The notes beneath the pieces are model-generated. The model did no database searches. It worked only from the letters and a program-made list of their open reading frames with translations, and was not told the origin of the DNA. Below are positions 1 through 4,399 of a stretch of DNA of 5,738 bases, piece by piece. A program made the position numbers and the translations under genes. Source of the DNA: an uncultured Collinsella sp. (GTDB lineage: Bacteria; Actinomycetota; Coriobacteriia; Coriobacteriales; Coriobacteriaceae); NCBI GenBank assembly GCA_900544425.1, contig UQUX01000111.1, forward strand, positions 1 to 5,738, given 5' to 3'. Each line of letters starts with the position of its first letter. Position 1 is the first letter of the stretch.

Positions 1-274
1 CCTCGAGCCCGCGCTCGGCAAACCACTTCTCGGCCGCATCAATGTCGTTGACGGCAAAGCCGATGTGGCCCTTGGTGCCACGACCATTCTGCTTCATGAC
101 CTCGACCAGCGAATCGTTAAAGTACGAAACCGGGGTCTCGATAACGGGCAGACCCATCATCGTCGAGAACAGCTCCGCGATCTCCAGGGCGTCTGCCGGG
201 TCGGTGGCGTTAATGCCCACATGGGCAACGCGCATGCCAAAGAGCTCGACCGGATTGGCGTTCTGCTCACTCAT
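1..274 (-). CDS. VOC (glyoxalase/bleomycin-resistance fold) protein, N-terminal 91 residues, 3' end outside window
   Basis: This reading frame is open from the ATG at 274-272 to the left edge, so only the first 91 residues are present. After a short leader, residues around 16-22 read VAHVGIN, followed by an alpha helix rich in Ala/Glu and then GLPVIETPVSYFND, VEVMKQNGRGTKGHIGF and ID-AAEKWFAERG. This is the beta-alpha-beta-beta-beta pattern of one VOC module, and the two His residues (HVGIN, GHIGF) are at usual metal-ligand positions. From memory it resembles the VOC domain fused to the C-terminus of some KDPG/KHG aldolases, but here it starts as a separate protein. It begins 11 bp after the PTS IIB stop codon and is surely in the same transcript, which suggests a role in sugar or sugar-acid metabolism. 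The ribosome binding site is weak (AGTAGGCG), consistent with translational coupling. The substrate is unknown. Confidence 0.8.
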   Translation of the reverse strand, partial: MSEQNANPVELFGMRVAHVGINATDPADALEIAELFSTMMGLPVIETPVSYFNDSLVEVMKQNGRGTKGHIGFAVNDIDAAEKWFAERGLE

Positions 275-285
275 GCAGTCAGCGC

Positions 286-573
286 CTACTGAGCCATGAC
301 GTCAAGAACGGCCTTCTCGGCAGCGACGCGGTTCATGCCGGTCATGAAGGGCACGCCGCTCACGTACGGGCAGGTGAGGCCCTCGGGGGCAACGGTGGTG
401 GCGATCAGCAGATCAGCGCCCTCGTCGCAGTAATCCTTGGCCTCGGAGATGGCGCACTGCACGATCTCATACTTGTCGGCGTAACCGTTGGCGTCGAGCA
501 GGGTGGCGACCTTCTGGGCAACGAGCGTGGAAGTAGCAGCGCCAGCACCGCAAGCCAAAACGATCTTCTTCAT
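286..573 (-). CDS. PTS system galactitol-family EIIB component
   Basis: This 95-residue protein has the full length of a GatB-type EIIB. It starts MKKIVLACGAGAATST, where Cys8 in the ACGxGxATST loop is the expected phosphocysteine that takes phosphate from EIIA and passes it to the sugar bound by membrane EIIC. Further family features are the VQCAISEA strand, the DLLIATT strand and the C-terminal VSGVPFMTGMNR segment, which matches the HG-PF-SG region of E. coli GatB. It acts in the cytoplasm. A strong Shine-Dalgarno sequence, AAGGGAGA at 589-582, precedes the ATG by 8 bases. It is the first gene of a minus-strand operon continuing with the VOC protein and beyond the window. No EIIA or EIIC is visible, so the sugar cannot be named; galactitol itself is only one of several substrates in this family. 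Confidence 0.9.
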   Translation of the reverse strand: MKKIVLACGAGAATSTLVAQKVATLLDANGYADKYEIVQCAISEAKDYCDEGADLLIATTVAPEGLTCPYVSGVPFMTGMNRVAAEKAVLDVMAQ

Positions 574-675
574 AGGTAATATCTCCCTTCATGGTTTACT
601 TTAGGTAAGTGTACCGCAGCGAGCGATGGCACTCAGCCTCGATGAGCTTTTATGCTAGTTTGCTTGCGCGCTGCG

Positions 676-681
676 TATAAT
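676..681 (+). promoter_or_regulatory. -10 box of the promoter for the 737 gene
   Basis: A perfect TATAAT stands 55 bp before the ATG at 737. A TG pair lies two bases upstream (TGCGTATAAT), one base off the usual extended -10 spacing. No good -35 hexamer is present at 16-18 bp; TGCTAG at 653-658 is the best and is weak. Transcription would start near 688 and run away from the PTS operon, so the 163-bp gap at 574-736 must hold divergent promoters. No convincing minus-strand promoter was found in it. Confidence 0.5.
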
Positions 682-736
682 ACATCTAGTACGTGTTGTC
701 ATACCGCTTGTTTTACGAGCGACTAAGGACCCTAAT

Positions 737-1360
737 ATGCCCGATTCCCGCACACTCTGGACCGCCGTCGTTATCATCTGCATCGCCGTGTCGGTGTTCT
801 TTAGCGTCAAAAAACGTACCACGTTTAAGCGCCTGCAGCAGCTTATGGCTGCCAAGCAGTGGGACGAGTTCGATCGTTTGCTCGACGGCAAACTCACCAG
901 CATGCTGTACCCGCGCTACAACCGCGACTACCTGCGTCTGAACTCCTATCTGCTGCGCGAGGACCACGAGCGCGCCAGCGAGATGTTCGACCTGCTGCTG
1001 GGTCTCAACCTCCCCAAGATGCAGCGCGTCGACCTGGTGATTAAGGCCTTTAACTACTACGTTGGCCAGGAGGACCGCAAAAAGTCCAAGGAGCTGTTGC
1101 ACGAGATCAAAGGCTTTGAGGGCGGTCAGGCCGAGGCAGTTGCGCACGAGTGCCAGCTGATGTACGACACGATGATCCTCAAGCGCCACAACGACATTCC
1201 CGAGCTGGAGCGCATGCTCGAGGATGTCGGCGATGACCCGGTCAAGCGCTGCCGCCTGGAGTACCTGCTGGCCCTGCAGTACCAAAACAAGGGCGACGAA
1301 GCCAAGTTCCAGGAGTTCCTGGAGAAGTCGGGCCAACACTCGATGGCCGTCAACGCGTAA
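737..1360 (+). CDS. Membrane-anchored helical-repeat (TPR-like) protein of unknown function
   Basis: This 207-residue protein has one N-terminal hydrophobic segment (about residues 7-24, LWTAVVIICIAVSVFFSV) followed by KKR, so it is probably a single-pass anchor with the rest in the cytoplasm by the positive-inside rule. Residues 25-205 are almost entirely charged amphipathic helices. Segments such as LMAAKQWDEFDRLLDGKL, LREDHERASEMFDLLLGL and ALQYQNKGDEAKFQEFLEKSG have the helix-turn-helix spacing of TPR repeats (W/Y-DEF-LL, G-EAKF-EFL). The start is supported by AAGGA at 725-729, seven bases before the ATG. I do not recognise a specific family. TPR folds usually scaffold protein-protein contacts, so a membrane adaptor role is only an inference. 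The gene is monocistronic or is read through into the tRNA 31 bp downstream; no terminator separates them. Confidence 0.85.
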   Translation: MPDSRTLWTAVVIICIAVSVFFSVKKRTTFKRLQQLMAAKQWDEFDRLLDGKLTSMLYPRYNRDYLRLNSYLLREDHERASEMFDLLLGLNLPKMQRVDLVIKAFNYYVGQEDRKKSKELLHEIKGFEGGQAEAVAHECQLMYDTMILKRHNDIPELERMLEDVGDDPVKRCRLEYLLALQYQNKGDEAKFQEFLEKSGQHSMAVNA

Positions 1361-1371
1361 CGGACGGCTTG

Positions 1372-1380
1372 TGCTAGACT
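1372..1380 (+). promoter_or_regulatory. Possible extended -10 promoter for tRNA-Leu
   Basis: TGCTAGACT fits the TGn-TAnnnT extended -10 form and would place the transcription start near 1387, five bases before the mature tRNA 5' end. There is no recognisable -35 box. It lies just after the stop codon of the preceding gene, so the tRNA may have its own promoter, be co-transcribed, or both. Confidence 0.35.
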
Positions 1381-1391
1381 TCTAGTCTCAC

Positions 1392-1476
1392 GGGGGCGTG
1401 GCGGAATTGGCATACGCAGGAGACTTAAAATCTCTCGCCGCAAGGATTGTGGGTTCGAGTCCCACCGCCCCTACCA
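1392..1476 (+). tRNA. tRNA-Leu (anticodon UAA), CCA encoded
   Basis: The cloverleaf can be drawn completely. The acceptor stem GGGGGCG (1392-1398) pairs with CGCCCCT (1466-1472) with one G-U pair. The D stem is GCG/CGC (1401-1403, 1415-1417). The anticodon stem is GGAGA/TCTCT around the loop CTTAAAA, giving anticodon TAA at 1426-1428. There is a long class II variable arm of 13 nt (1436-1448). The T stem GTGGG/CCCAC (1449-1453, 1461-1465) encloses TTCGAGT. The discriminator is A1473 and CCA is genomically encoded at 1474-1476. The UAA anticodon, long variable arm and A73 all agree with a leucine tRNA reading UUA and UUG codons. Confidence 0.97.
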
Positions 1477-1543
1477 TATGGAGCTTTCGAGCCCGTGTCC
1501 CCAAGGGATGCGGGCTCGTTTCTTTTAGATGCCGGTGGGACTC
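1459..1543 (+). repeat. 196-bp-period direct repeat, copy 1 (tRNA-Leu 3' end plus terminator)
   Basis: This 85-bp stretch recurs at 1655-1739, displaced by exactly 196 bp and without gaps. The first 19 bases (T-arm 3' half, acceptor 3' strand, ACCA and one more base) are identical. The terminator stem-loop has diverged but keeps its size, and 23 bases across its 3' half and T tract (1505-1527 versus 1701-1723) are again identical. The alignment fades after GCCGG(T/C)GGG(A/G)CTC. Confidence 0.85.
1488..1526 (+). terminator. Rho-independent terminator after tRNA-Leu
   Basis: A perfect 8-bp stem CGAGCCCG/CGGGCTCG (1488-1495, 1511-1518) is capped by a smaller inner stem TCCC/GGGA (1498-1501, 1505-1508) and followed directly by TTTCTTTT. 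It begins 11 bases after the CCA end, which fits termination of the tRNA transcript. Confidence 0.85.
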
Positions 1544-1663
1544 GAACCCGCGAGGGGGCGAGCGTTAAGCGGACGCGCAGCGTCCGAAGCGAGCCGGCGA
1601 GGGCGCCGACAGGCGGCCGAAGCCGGTGCGTATTTGCGCAGCAAATGCGCGGACGTCCCACCG
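1533..1663. repeat. Structured GC-rich element bounded by 9-bp inverted repeats
   Basis: CGGTGGGAC at 1533-1541 is the exact inverse of GTCCCACCG at 1655-1663. Near the left end, 1534-1549 is the reverse complement of 16 bases of the tRNA-Leu T-arm region (1451-1466). The interior holds several hairpins: CGGACGC-GCA-GCGTCCG (1570-1586), a 10-bp stem with one wobble pair around the same GCA triloop (1628-1650), and CGGC-CGAA-GCCG (1614-1625). No reading frame here looks like a protein. It could be a small non-autonomous mobile repeat, the scar of an insertion into a second tRNA gene, or a structured RNA. I cannot decide between these from one copy. Confidence 0.5.
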
Positions 1664-1739
1664 CCCCTACCATGTATTGCCTACGAGCTCGTCTCCCTTT
1701 GGGATGCGGGCTCGTTTCTTTTACACGCCGGCGGGGCTC
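1655..1739 (+). repeat. 196-bp-period direct repeat, copy 2 (partial tRNA-Leu 3' end plus terminator)
   Basis: Nineteen bases at 1655-1673 repeat the 3' end of tRNA-Leu including CCA, but the sequence upstream is not a tRNA: no T stem 5' strand, anticodon or D arm can be found. GGGGGCG at 1554-1560 could pair with CGCCCCT at 1662-1668 as an acceptor stem would, so this may be the two ends of a decayed or interrupted tRNA-Leu copy. A duplicated attachment-type sequence left by an integrated element is the other reading. Confidence 0.6.
1683..1722 (+). terminator. Second rho-independent terminator, diverged copy of the tRNA terminator
   Basis: A 9-bp stem ACGAGCTCG/CGGGCTCGT (1683-1691, 1707-1715, one G-T pair) encloses a smaller CCC/GGG stem and is followed by a T-rich tract to 1722. 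Size and 3' half match the terminator at 1488-1526. No intact gene precedes it, so it is best read as a leftover of the duplication. Confidence 0.75.
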
Positions 1740-1810
1740 TAAGTTGCGGTGGAATAGTTCCTGTTTTGGCAGTTTACCAGCCCATTTAGGAACTATTCCA
1801 CCGCGACTTA
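1740..1810. repeat. Palindromic element, copy 1 (left of the ATPase gene)
   Basis: Two 23-base arms (1740-1762 and 1788-1810) are inverse complements with a single difference, itself a G-T wobble, around a 25-base loop. The left arm contains AGTTGCGGTGGAATAG (1742-1757), which is found again at 3300-3315. Such long, nearly perfect hairpins without coding capacity are typical of dispersed palindromic repeats or MITE-like elements. There is no T tract, so it is not an ordinary terminator. Confidence 0.8.
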
Positions 1811-1823
1811 GGTTGGTGTTCCC

Positions 1824-1906
1824 ACATTTTCCGATGGAAAAACGTGGTTGTCTCGCACATTTTCCGATGGAAAAACGTGGTTGTCTCGCACATTTTCCGA
1901 TGGAAA
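1824..1906. repeat. 33-bp tandem direct repeat, 2.5 copies, each with a short palindrome
   Basis: Units start at 1824, 1857 and 1890. The first two are identical over 33 bp, and the third matches for its first 17 bases. Each carries TTTTCC-GAT-GGAAAA (1827-1841, 1860-1874, and a slightly shorter version at 1893-1905), extended to a 24-bp imperfect palindrome by flanking CAC and GTG in the first two. The last copy lies about 15 bp before the TATACT box of the ATPase gene, where a -35 element would be expected. Repeated palindromes in phase at a promoter suggest protein-binding sites, though this is inference. Confidence 0.85.
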
Positions 1907-1920
1907 CACCCAAATGGCCT

Positions 1921-1926
1921 TATACT
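1921..1926 (+). promoter_or_regulatory. Probable -10 box of the ATPase gene promoter
   Basis: TATACT stands 23 bp upstream of the chosen ATG at 1950 and would start transcription near 1933. No -35 hexamer is present at 16-18 bp; that position is occupied by the third palindromic repeat. Expression might therefore depend on an activator, or be blocked by a repressor bound to the repeats. Confidence 0.45.
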
Positions 1927-1949
1927 AACCGAGAGGGTTGGGAGGCAAT

Positions 1950-3251
1950 ATGCAGCGACAGCTTATGAGCGAACTTATCGCTTGGAAATCAAGGACGAAT
2001 CGCAAACCTCTCTTGCTTAAGGGAGCCCGCCAGACAGGAAAGACTTGGCTTCTTAACGAATTCGCAAGCCAGCAGTATCGAAACGTCATTCGTTTTGACT
2101 TTATGCTCGAGCCGAGCACACGCTCGCTGTTCGATGGGGACCTCGACCCCAAGCGCATCATCTCCCAGATAGAACTCCTACGTGGCCAAACTGTAACGCC
2201 AGCAGACACGCTCATCATCTTCGACGAGATCCAAGAGGCCCCGCGCGGGATCACCTCGCTCAAGTACTTCAACGAGCTTGCACCCGAATACCACATCGTA
2301 GCAGCCGGTTCCTATATGGGCCTCGCGCTCCGACGCGAAAACGAGTCATTTCCCGTCGGCAAAATCGACCAGCTCACCATGCGTCCCATGGGGTTCGCCG
2401 AGTTCGTTCGTGCCGTCGACGGCGACCCGCTCGCCGACGCCATCCTTGCCGCAGACATGAACCTTCTAGCAAACGTTACCGAAAAGCTCGAACACTTGCT
2501 CAAGGAATACCTTGTTGTCGGCGGTATGCCCGAAGTTGTCTCCGCTTTCGCCGAGACACGCGACTTCATCGAAGCCCGAAGGCTTCAGCAGCAAATCATC
2601 GAGGCTTACGAATCCGATTTTGGCAAACATGCACCCGCCCGCATCATCGAGCGCATGAGGTTGGTTTGGAAATCCCTTCCCGGCCAGCTTGCCAAAGAGA
2701 ACAAGAAGTTTGTCTATGGCGCCCTTCGCCCCGGAGCGCGCGCACGCGATTTCGAGGAAAGCCTCCAGTGGCTCACGGACTACGGAATCGTTCATAAGGT
2801 GCCACGTGTTTCCGCTCTAAAGGCGCCGCTCTCGAGCTACGAAGACCTCTCGGGCTTCAAACTGTTCTGCATCGACACCGGCATCCTCGGAGCGCTCTCC
2901 GGTCTCTCTCCGGCCATCGTTCTTAACGGATCCGCTGTTTTTACCGAGTTCAAAGGTTCGCTGACCGAACAATACGTCGCGCAGGAGCTTTTGCTCCAGG
3001 ACAAAACTCCCGCGTATTGGTCCTCTACCTCTGGCAATGCCGAAACCGACTTTGCCATCGACCATGCGGGAACCGTGCTTCCGCTTGAGGTCAAGGCGGC
3101 AGAGAACCTTAAAGCGAAGAGTCTGAAAATAGCCTGCGAAAAATTCAAGCTCGAGCGTTGCGTGAGGAGCTCCCTGGCGGCATATAGAGACGAGGGCATG
3201 CTCGTCAATATTCCGCTTTGGGAGATTGGGCAAATCGACAAGCTGGCATAG
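1950..3251 (+). CDS. ATP-binding protein, AAA_14 ATPase domain plus C-terminal DUF4143
   Basis: This 433-residue protein has the usual length of the AAA_14/DUF4143 family. Walker A is GARQTGKT (residues 25-32), Walker B is LIIFDEIQEA (88-97), and AAGSYMGLAL (118-127) is the sensor-like strand. The C-terminal DUF4143 half carries YLVVGGMPEVV near residue 190, LFCIDTGIL near 310, and near its end E365-x-D367 and LPLEVKAAENLKAKSL, with E380-x-K382. That acidic/E-x-K arrangement resembles a PD-(D/E)XK nuclease core, but activity is not established for the family. The ATG at 1950 follows GGAGG at 1941-1945 and is preferred to an in-frame TTG at 1938, which has no spaced ribosome binding site. The gene stands alone, lies between two related palindromic repeats, and appears lower in GC than the neighbouring phosphatase gene. 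All this suggests acquired cargo DNA. Its cellular role is unknown. Confidence 0.9.
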   Translation: MQRQLMSELIAWKSRTNRKPLLLKGARQTGKTWLLNEFASQQYRNVIRFDFMLEPSTRSLFDGDLDPKRIISQIELLRGQTVTPADTLIIFDEIQEAPRGITSLKYFNELAPEYHIVAAGSYMGLALRRENESFPVGKIDQLTMRPMGFAEFVRAVDGDPLADAILAADMNLLANVTEKLEHLLKEYLVVGGMPEVVSAFAETRDFIEARRLQQQIIEAYESDFGKHAPARIIERMRLVWKSLPGQLAKENKKFVYGALRPGARARDFEESLQWLTDYGIVHKVPRVSALKAPLSSYEDLSGFKLFCIDTGILGALSGLSPAIVLNGSAVFTEFKGSLTEQYVAQELLLQDKTPAYWSSTSGNAETDFAIDHAGTVLPLEVKAAENLKAKSLKIACEKFKLERCVRSSLAAYRDEGMLVNIPLWEIGQIDKLA

Positions 3252-3258
3252 GCGCTGT

Positions 3259-3284
3259 GGGGACGCCCCGCAAGGACTGTCCCC
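3259..3284. repeat. Small inverted repeat after the ATPase gene
   Basis: GGGGAC (3259-3264) and GTCCCC (3279-3284) can pair, or alternatively GGGG-ACG-CCCC forms a compact hairpin (3259-3269). It starts 8 bp after the ATPase stop codon. There is no T tract, so termination here is unproven. It could be part of the neighbouring palindromic element. Confidence 0.4.
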
Positions 3285-3297
3285 AGGTGCCGGCTGT

Positions 3298-3368
3298 TGA
3301 GTTGCGGTGGAATAGGGACTGTTTGGCGCCCGAAAGGGCGATTTTAGTCCGTATTTCACCGCAACTTA
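3298..3368. repeat. Palindromic element, copy 2 (right of the ATPase gene)
   Basis: Arms at 3298-3320 and 3346-3368 match in inverse orientation at 20 of 23 positions. The apex is a separate stem CGCCC-GAAA-GGGCG (3327-3340) with a GNRA-type tetraloop. It shares AGTTGCGGTGGAATAG and a following CTGTTTGGC with the copy at 1740-1810, in the same orientation and with the same total length of 71 bp. The right arm ends one base before the stop codon of the convergent phosphatase gene. Confidence 0.8.
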
Positions 3369-3369
3369 T

Positions 3370-4371
3370 TTAGAGGGTGCTGAGCTCTGGGGTCCAGGAG
3401 ATGGTGGGGGTCGCACCGTCGAGAGCCTCGTTGATGGTGGCGGCCATGCCGGCGAGTAAGCTGTTCTCGCTTACAGTGAGCGTCTTGTAGCCGCCGGCTC
3501 GCATAAGCTCGCGGATTACCACGGCACCAGCCAAGATCACGCCCGCGCGTTTGGGCTGTACACCCGGTAGAGCGGCGATGCCGTCCGCATCCAACGCAGA
3601 CATGCGCTCGATAGCGGCCGAAACCTGATCCAGCGAAAGCTCGCGCAGGTGCACAAAGCTCGAATCGTACGGTTCCAGCTCATGAACGAGCGCCACGAGT
3701 GTGGTGACGGTGCCACCCACTGCGACCAAGCGTTCGGCGCGCTCAAAATTGCTCGGCAGGCCCTCAAAATAGGCAGCGAACTGCTCGCCCGCCCACGCGG
3801 CAGCGGCAGTAAGCTCGCCGCGTGCGGGCGGCAGTGCCGAGAAAAATCGCTCCGTCACACGGCGACAACCGATGTCCAGCGAACGCGTGCCCTCCAGCGC
3901 AAAGACCCCACGCTCCGGCGCATAGACGCCCGTCGCGAGCTCCGTGGATCCGCCGCCCGAATCGGCAACAATGATGCGCTCGCCGGCAAAGTCGTGCGCC
4001 ACGCCAAAAAACGTCAGGCGCGCCTCGACCTCGCCCGGAATCACCTGCGGTTCGAGCCCCAGCTCACGCAGACCGTCCAGCAGCAGTGCGGCATTGGATG
4101 CATCGCGCGCGGCGCTCGTGCATGTGGTGCAAATGCACGCGGCCCCAAAGGCACGCGCCTCGTCCACAAACATGCGGCATGCAGCGAGCACGCGCTCGAC
4201 CGCCGCCTCGCAAAAGCGACCCGTCGCGTCCACACCCTCGCCCAGGTCGGTAATCTCGGTATGCTTGGACGATTCCACGATCGCCCCGCCCTCGACCTGC
4301 GCCAGCACCAGTCGCGACGACACCGTTCCCAGATCGATCGCCGCCACCTTATATCGTTTGCAATCTGCCAT
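3370..4371 (-). CDS. Ppx/GppA-family exopolyphosphatase / pppGpp phosphohydrolase
   Basis: This 333-residue protein has the short actinobacterial form of the family, which cleaves terminal phosphate from inorganic polyphosphate and/or converts pppGpp to ppGpp. It has the ASKHA actin-like fold: phosphate-1 loop AAIDLGTVSSRLVLAQ (10-25), CTSAARDASN (84-93), the catalytic-glutamate region IPGEVEARL (111-119), phosphate-2 loop ADSGGGSTEL (136-145), GCRRVTERFF (168-177) and VAVGGTVTTL (216-225). The region around E116 usually reads EEAR; here the first Glu is Val. The frame stays open 222 bases further upstream, inside the preceding gene, but the ATG at 4371 fits the family start and follows GGAGGGGAG (4386-4378). 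It lies 28 bp after the FtsB/DivIC-type gene, so both are likely on one transcript. There is no HD domain. Which substrate is preferred cannot be told from sequence. Confidence 0.92.
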   Translation of the reverse strand: MADCKRYKVAAIDLGTVSSRLVLAQVEGGAIVESSKHTEITDLGEGVDATGRFCEAAVERVLAACRMFVDEARAFGAACICTTCTSAARDASNAALLLDGLRELGLEPQVIPGEVEARLTFFGVAHDFAGERIIVADSGGGSTELATGVYAPERGVFALEGTRSLDIGCRRVTERFFSALPPARGELTAAAAWAGEQFAAYFEGLPSNFERAERLVAVGGTVTTLVALVHELEPYDSSFVHLRELSLDQVSAAIERMSALDADGIAALPGVQPKRAGVILAGAVVIRELMRAGGYKTLTVSENSLLAGMAATINEALDGATPTISWTPELSTL

Positions 4372-4399
4372 TGCGGGCTCCCCTCCGGGCGCTACTCGC

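Larger units (their letters stand above)
1477..1949. other. 473-bp repeat-rich intergenic region without a protein gene
   Basis: Between the tRNA and the ATPase gene I see no credible coding sequence. Long open frames exist on both strands, but they run through terminators, the tRNA and tandem repeats, and lack ribosome binding sites. From left to right the region holds a terminator, a structured GC-rich segment, a second tRNA 3' end with its own terminator, a palindromic element, three palindromic tandem repeats and the ATPase promoter. Each is listed separately. Confidence 0.8.

Noticed and set aside
596..610. Short inverted repeats (TTAC/GTAA, ACTT/AAGT) upstream of the PTS IIB gene as a possible operator
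   Set aside because: Four-base arms around five bases occur often by chance, and no known regulator consensus or second copy was seen.
1376..1388. AGACT-TCT-AGTCT inverted repeat before tRNA-Leu as a terminator of the 737 gene
   Set aside because: The stem is only 5 bp, AT-rich, and has no T tract. The extended -10 reading of the same bases is more useful.
1554..1672. A second functional tRNA gene ending in CCA
   Set aside because: Although acceptor-like ends can pair, no T stem, anticodon stem or D arm can be formed in the 119 bases, so it is at most a remnant.
1824..1906. Possible CRISPR array
   Set aside because: The 33-bp units follow one another directly with no variable spacers, there are only 2.5 copies, and no cas gene is in the window.
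1425..1968. Long open frames on both strands across the tRNA and repeat region, including one with a repeated HFPMEKRGCLA peptide
   Set aside because: They run through the tRNA-Leu end, two terminators, inverted repeats and the 33-bp tandem repeat. The peptide repeat only reflects that 33 is divisible by 3. No ribosome binding site or protein-like composition is present.
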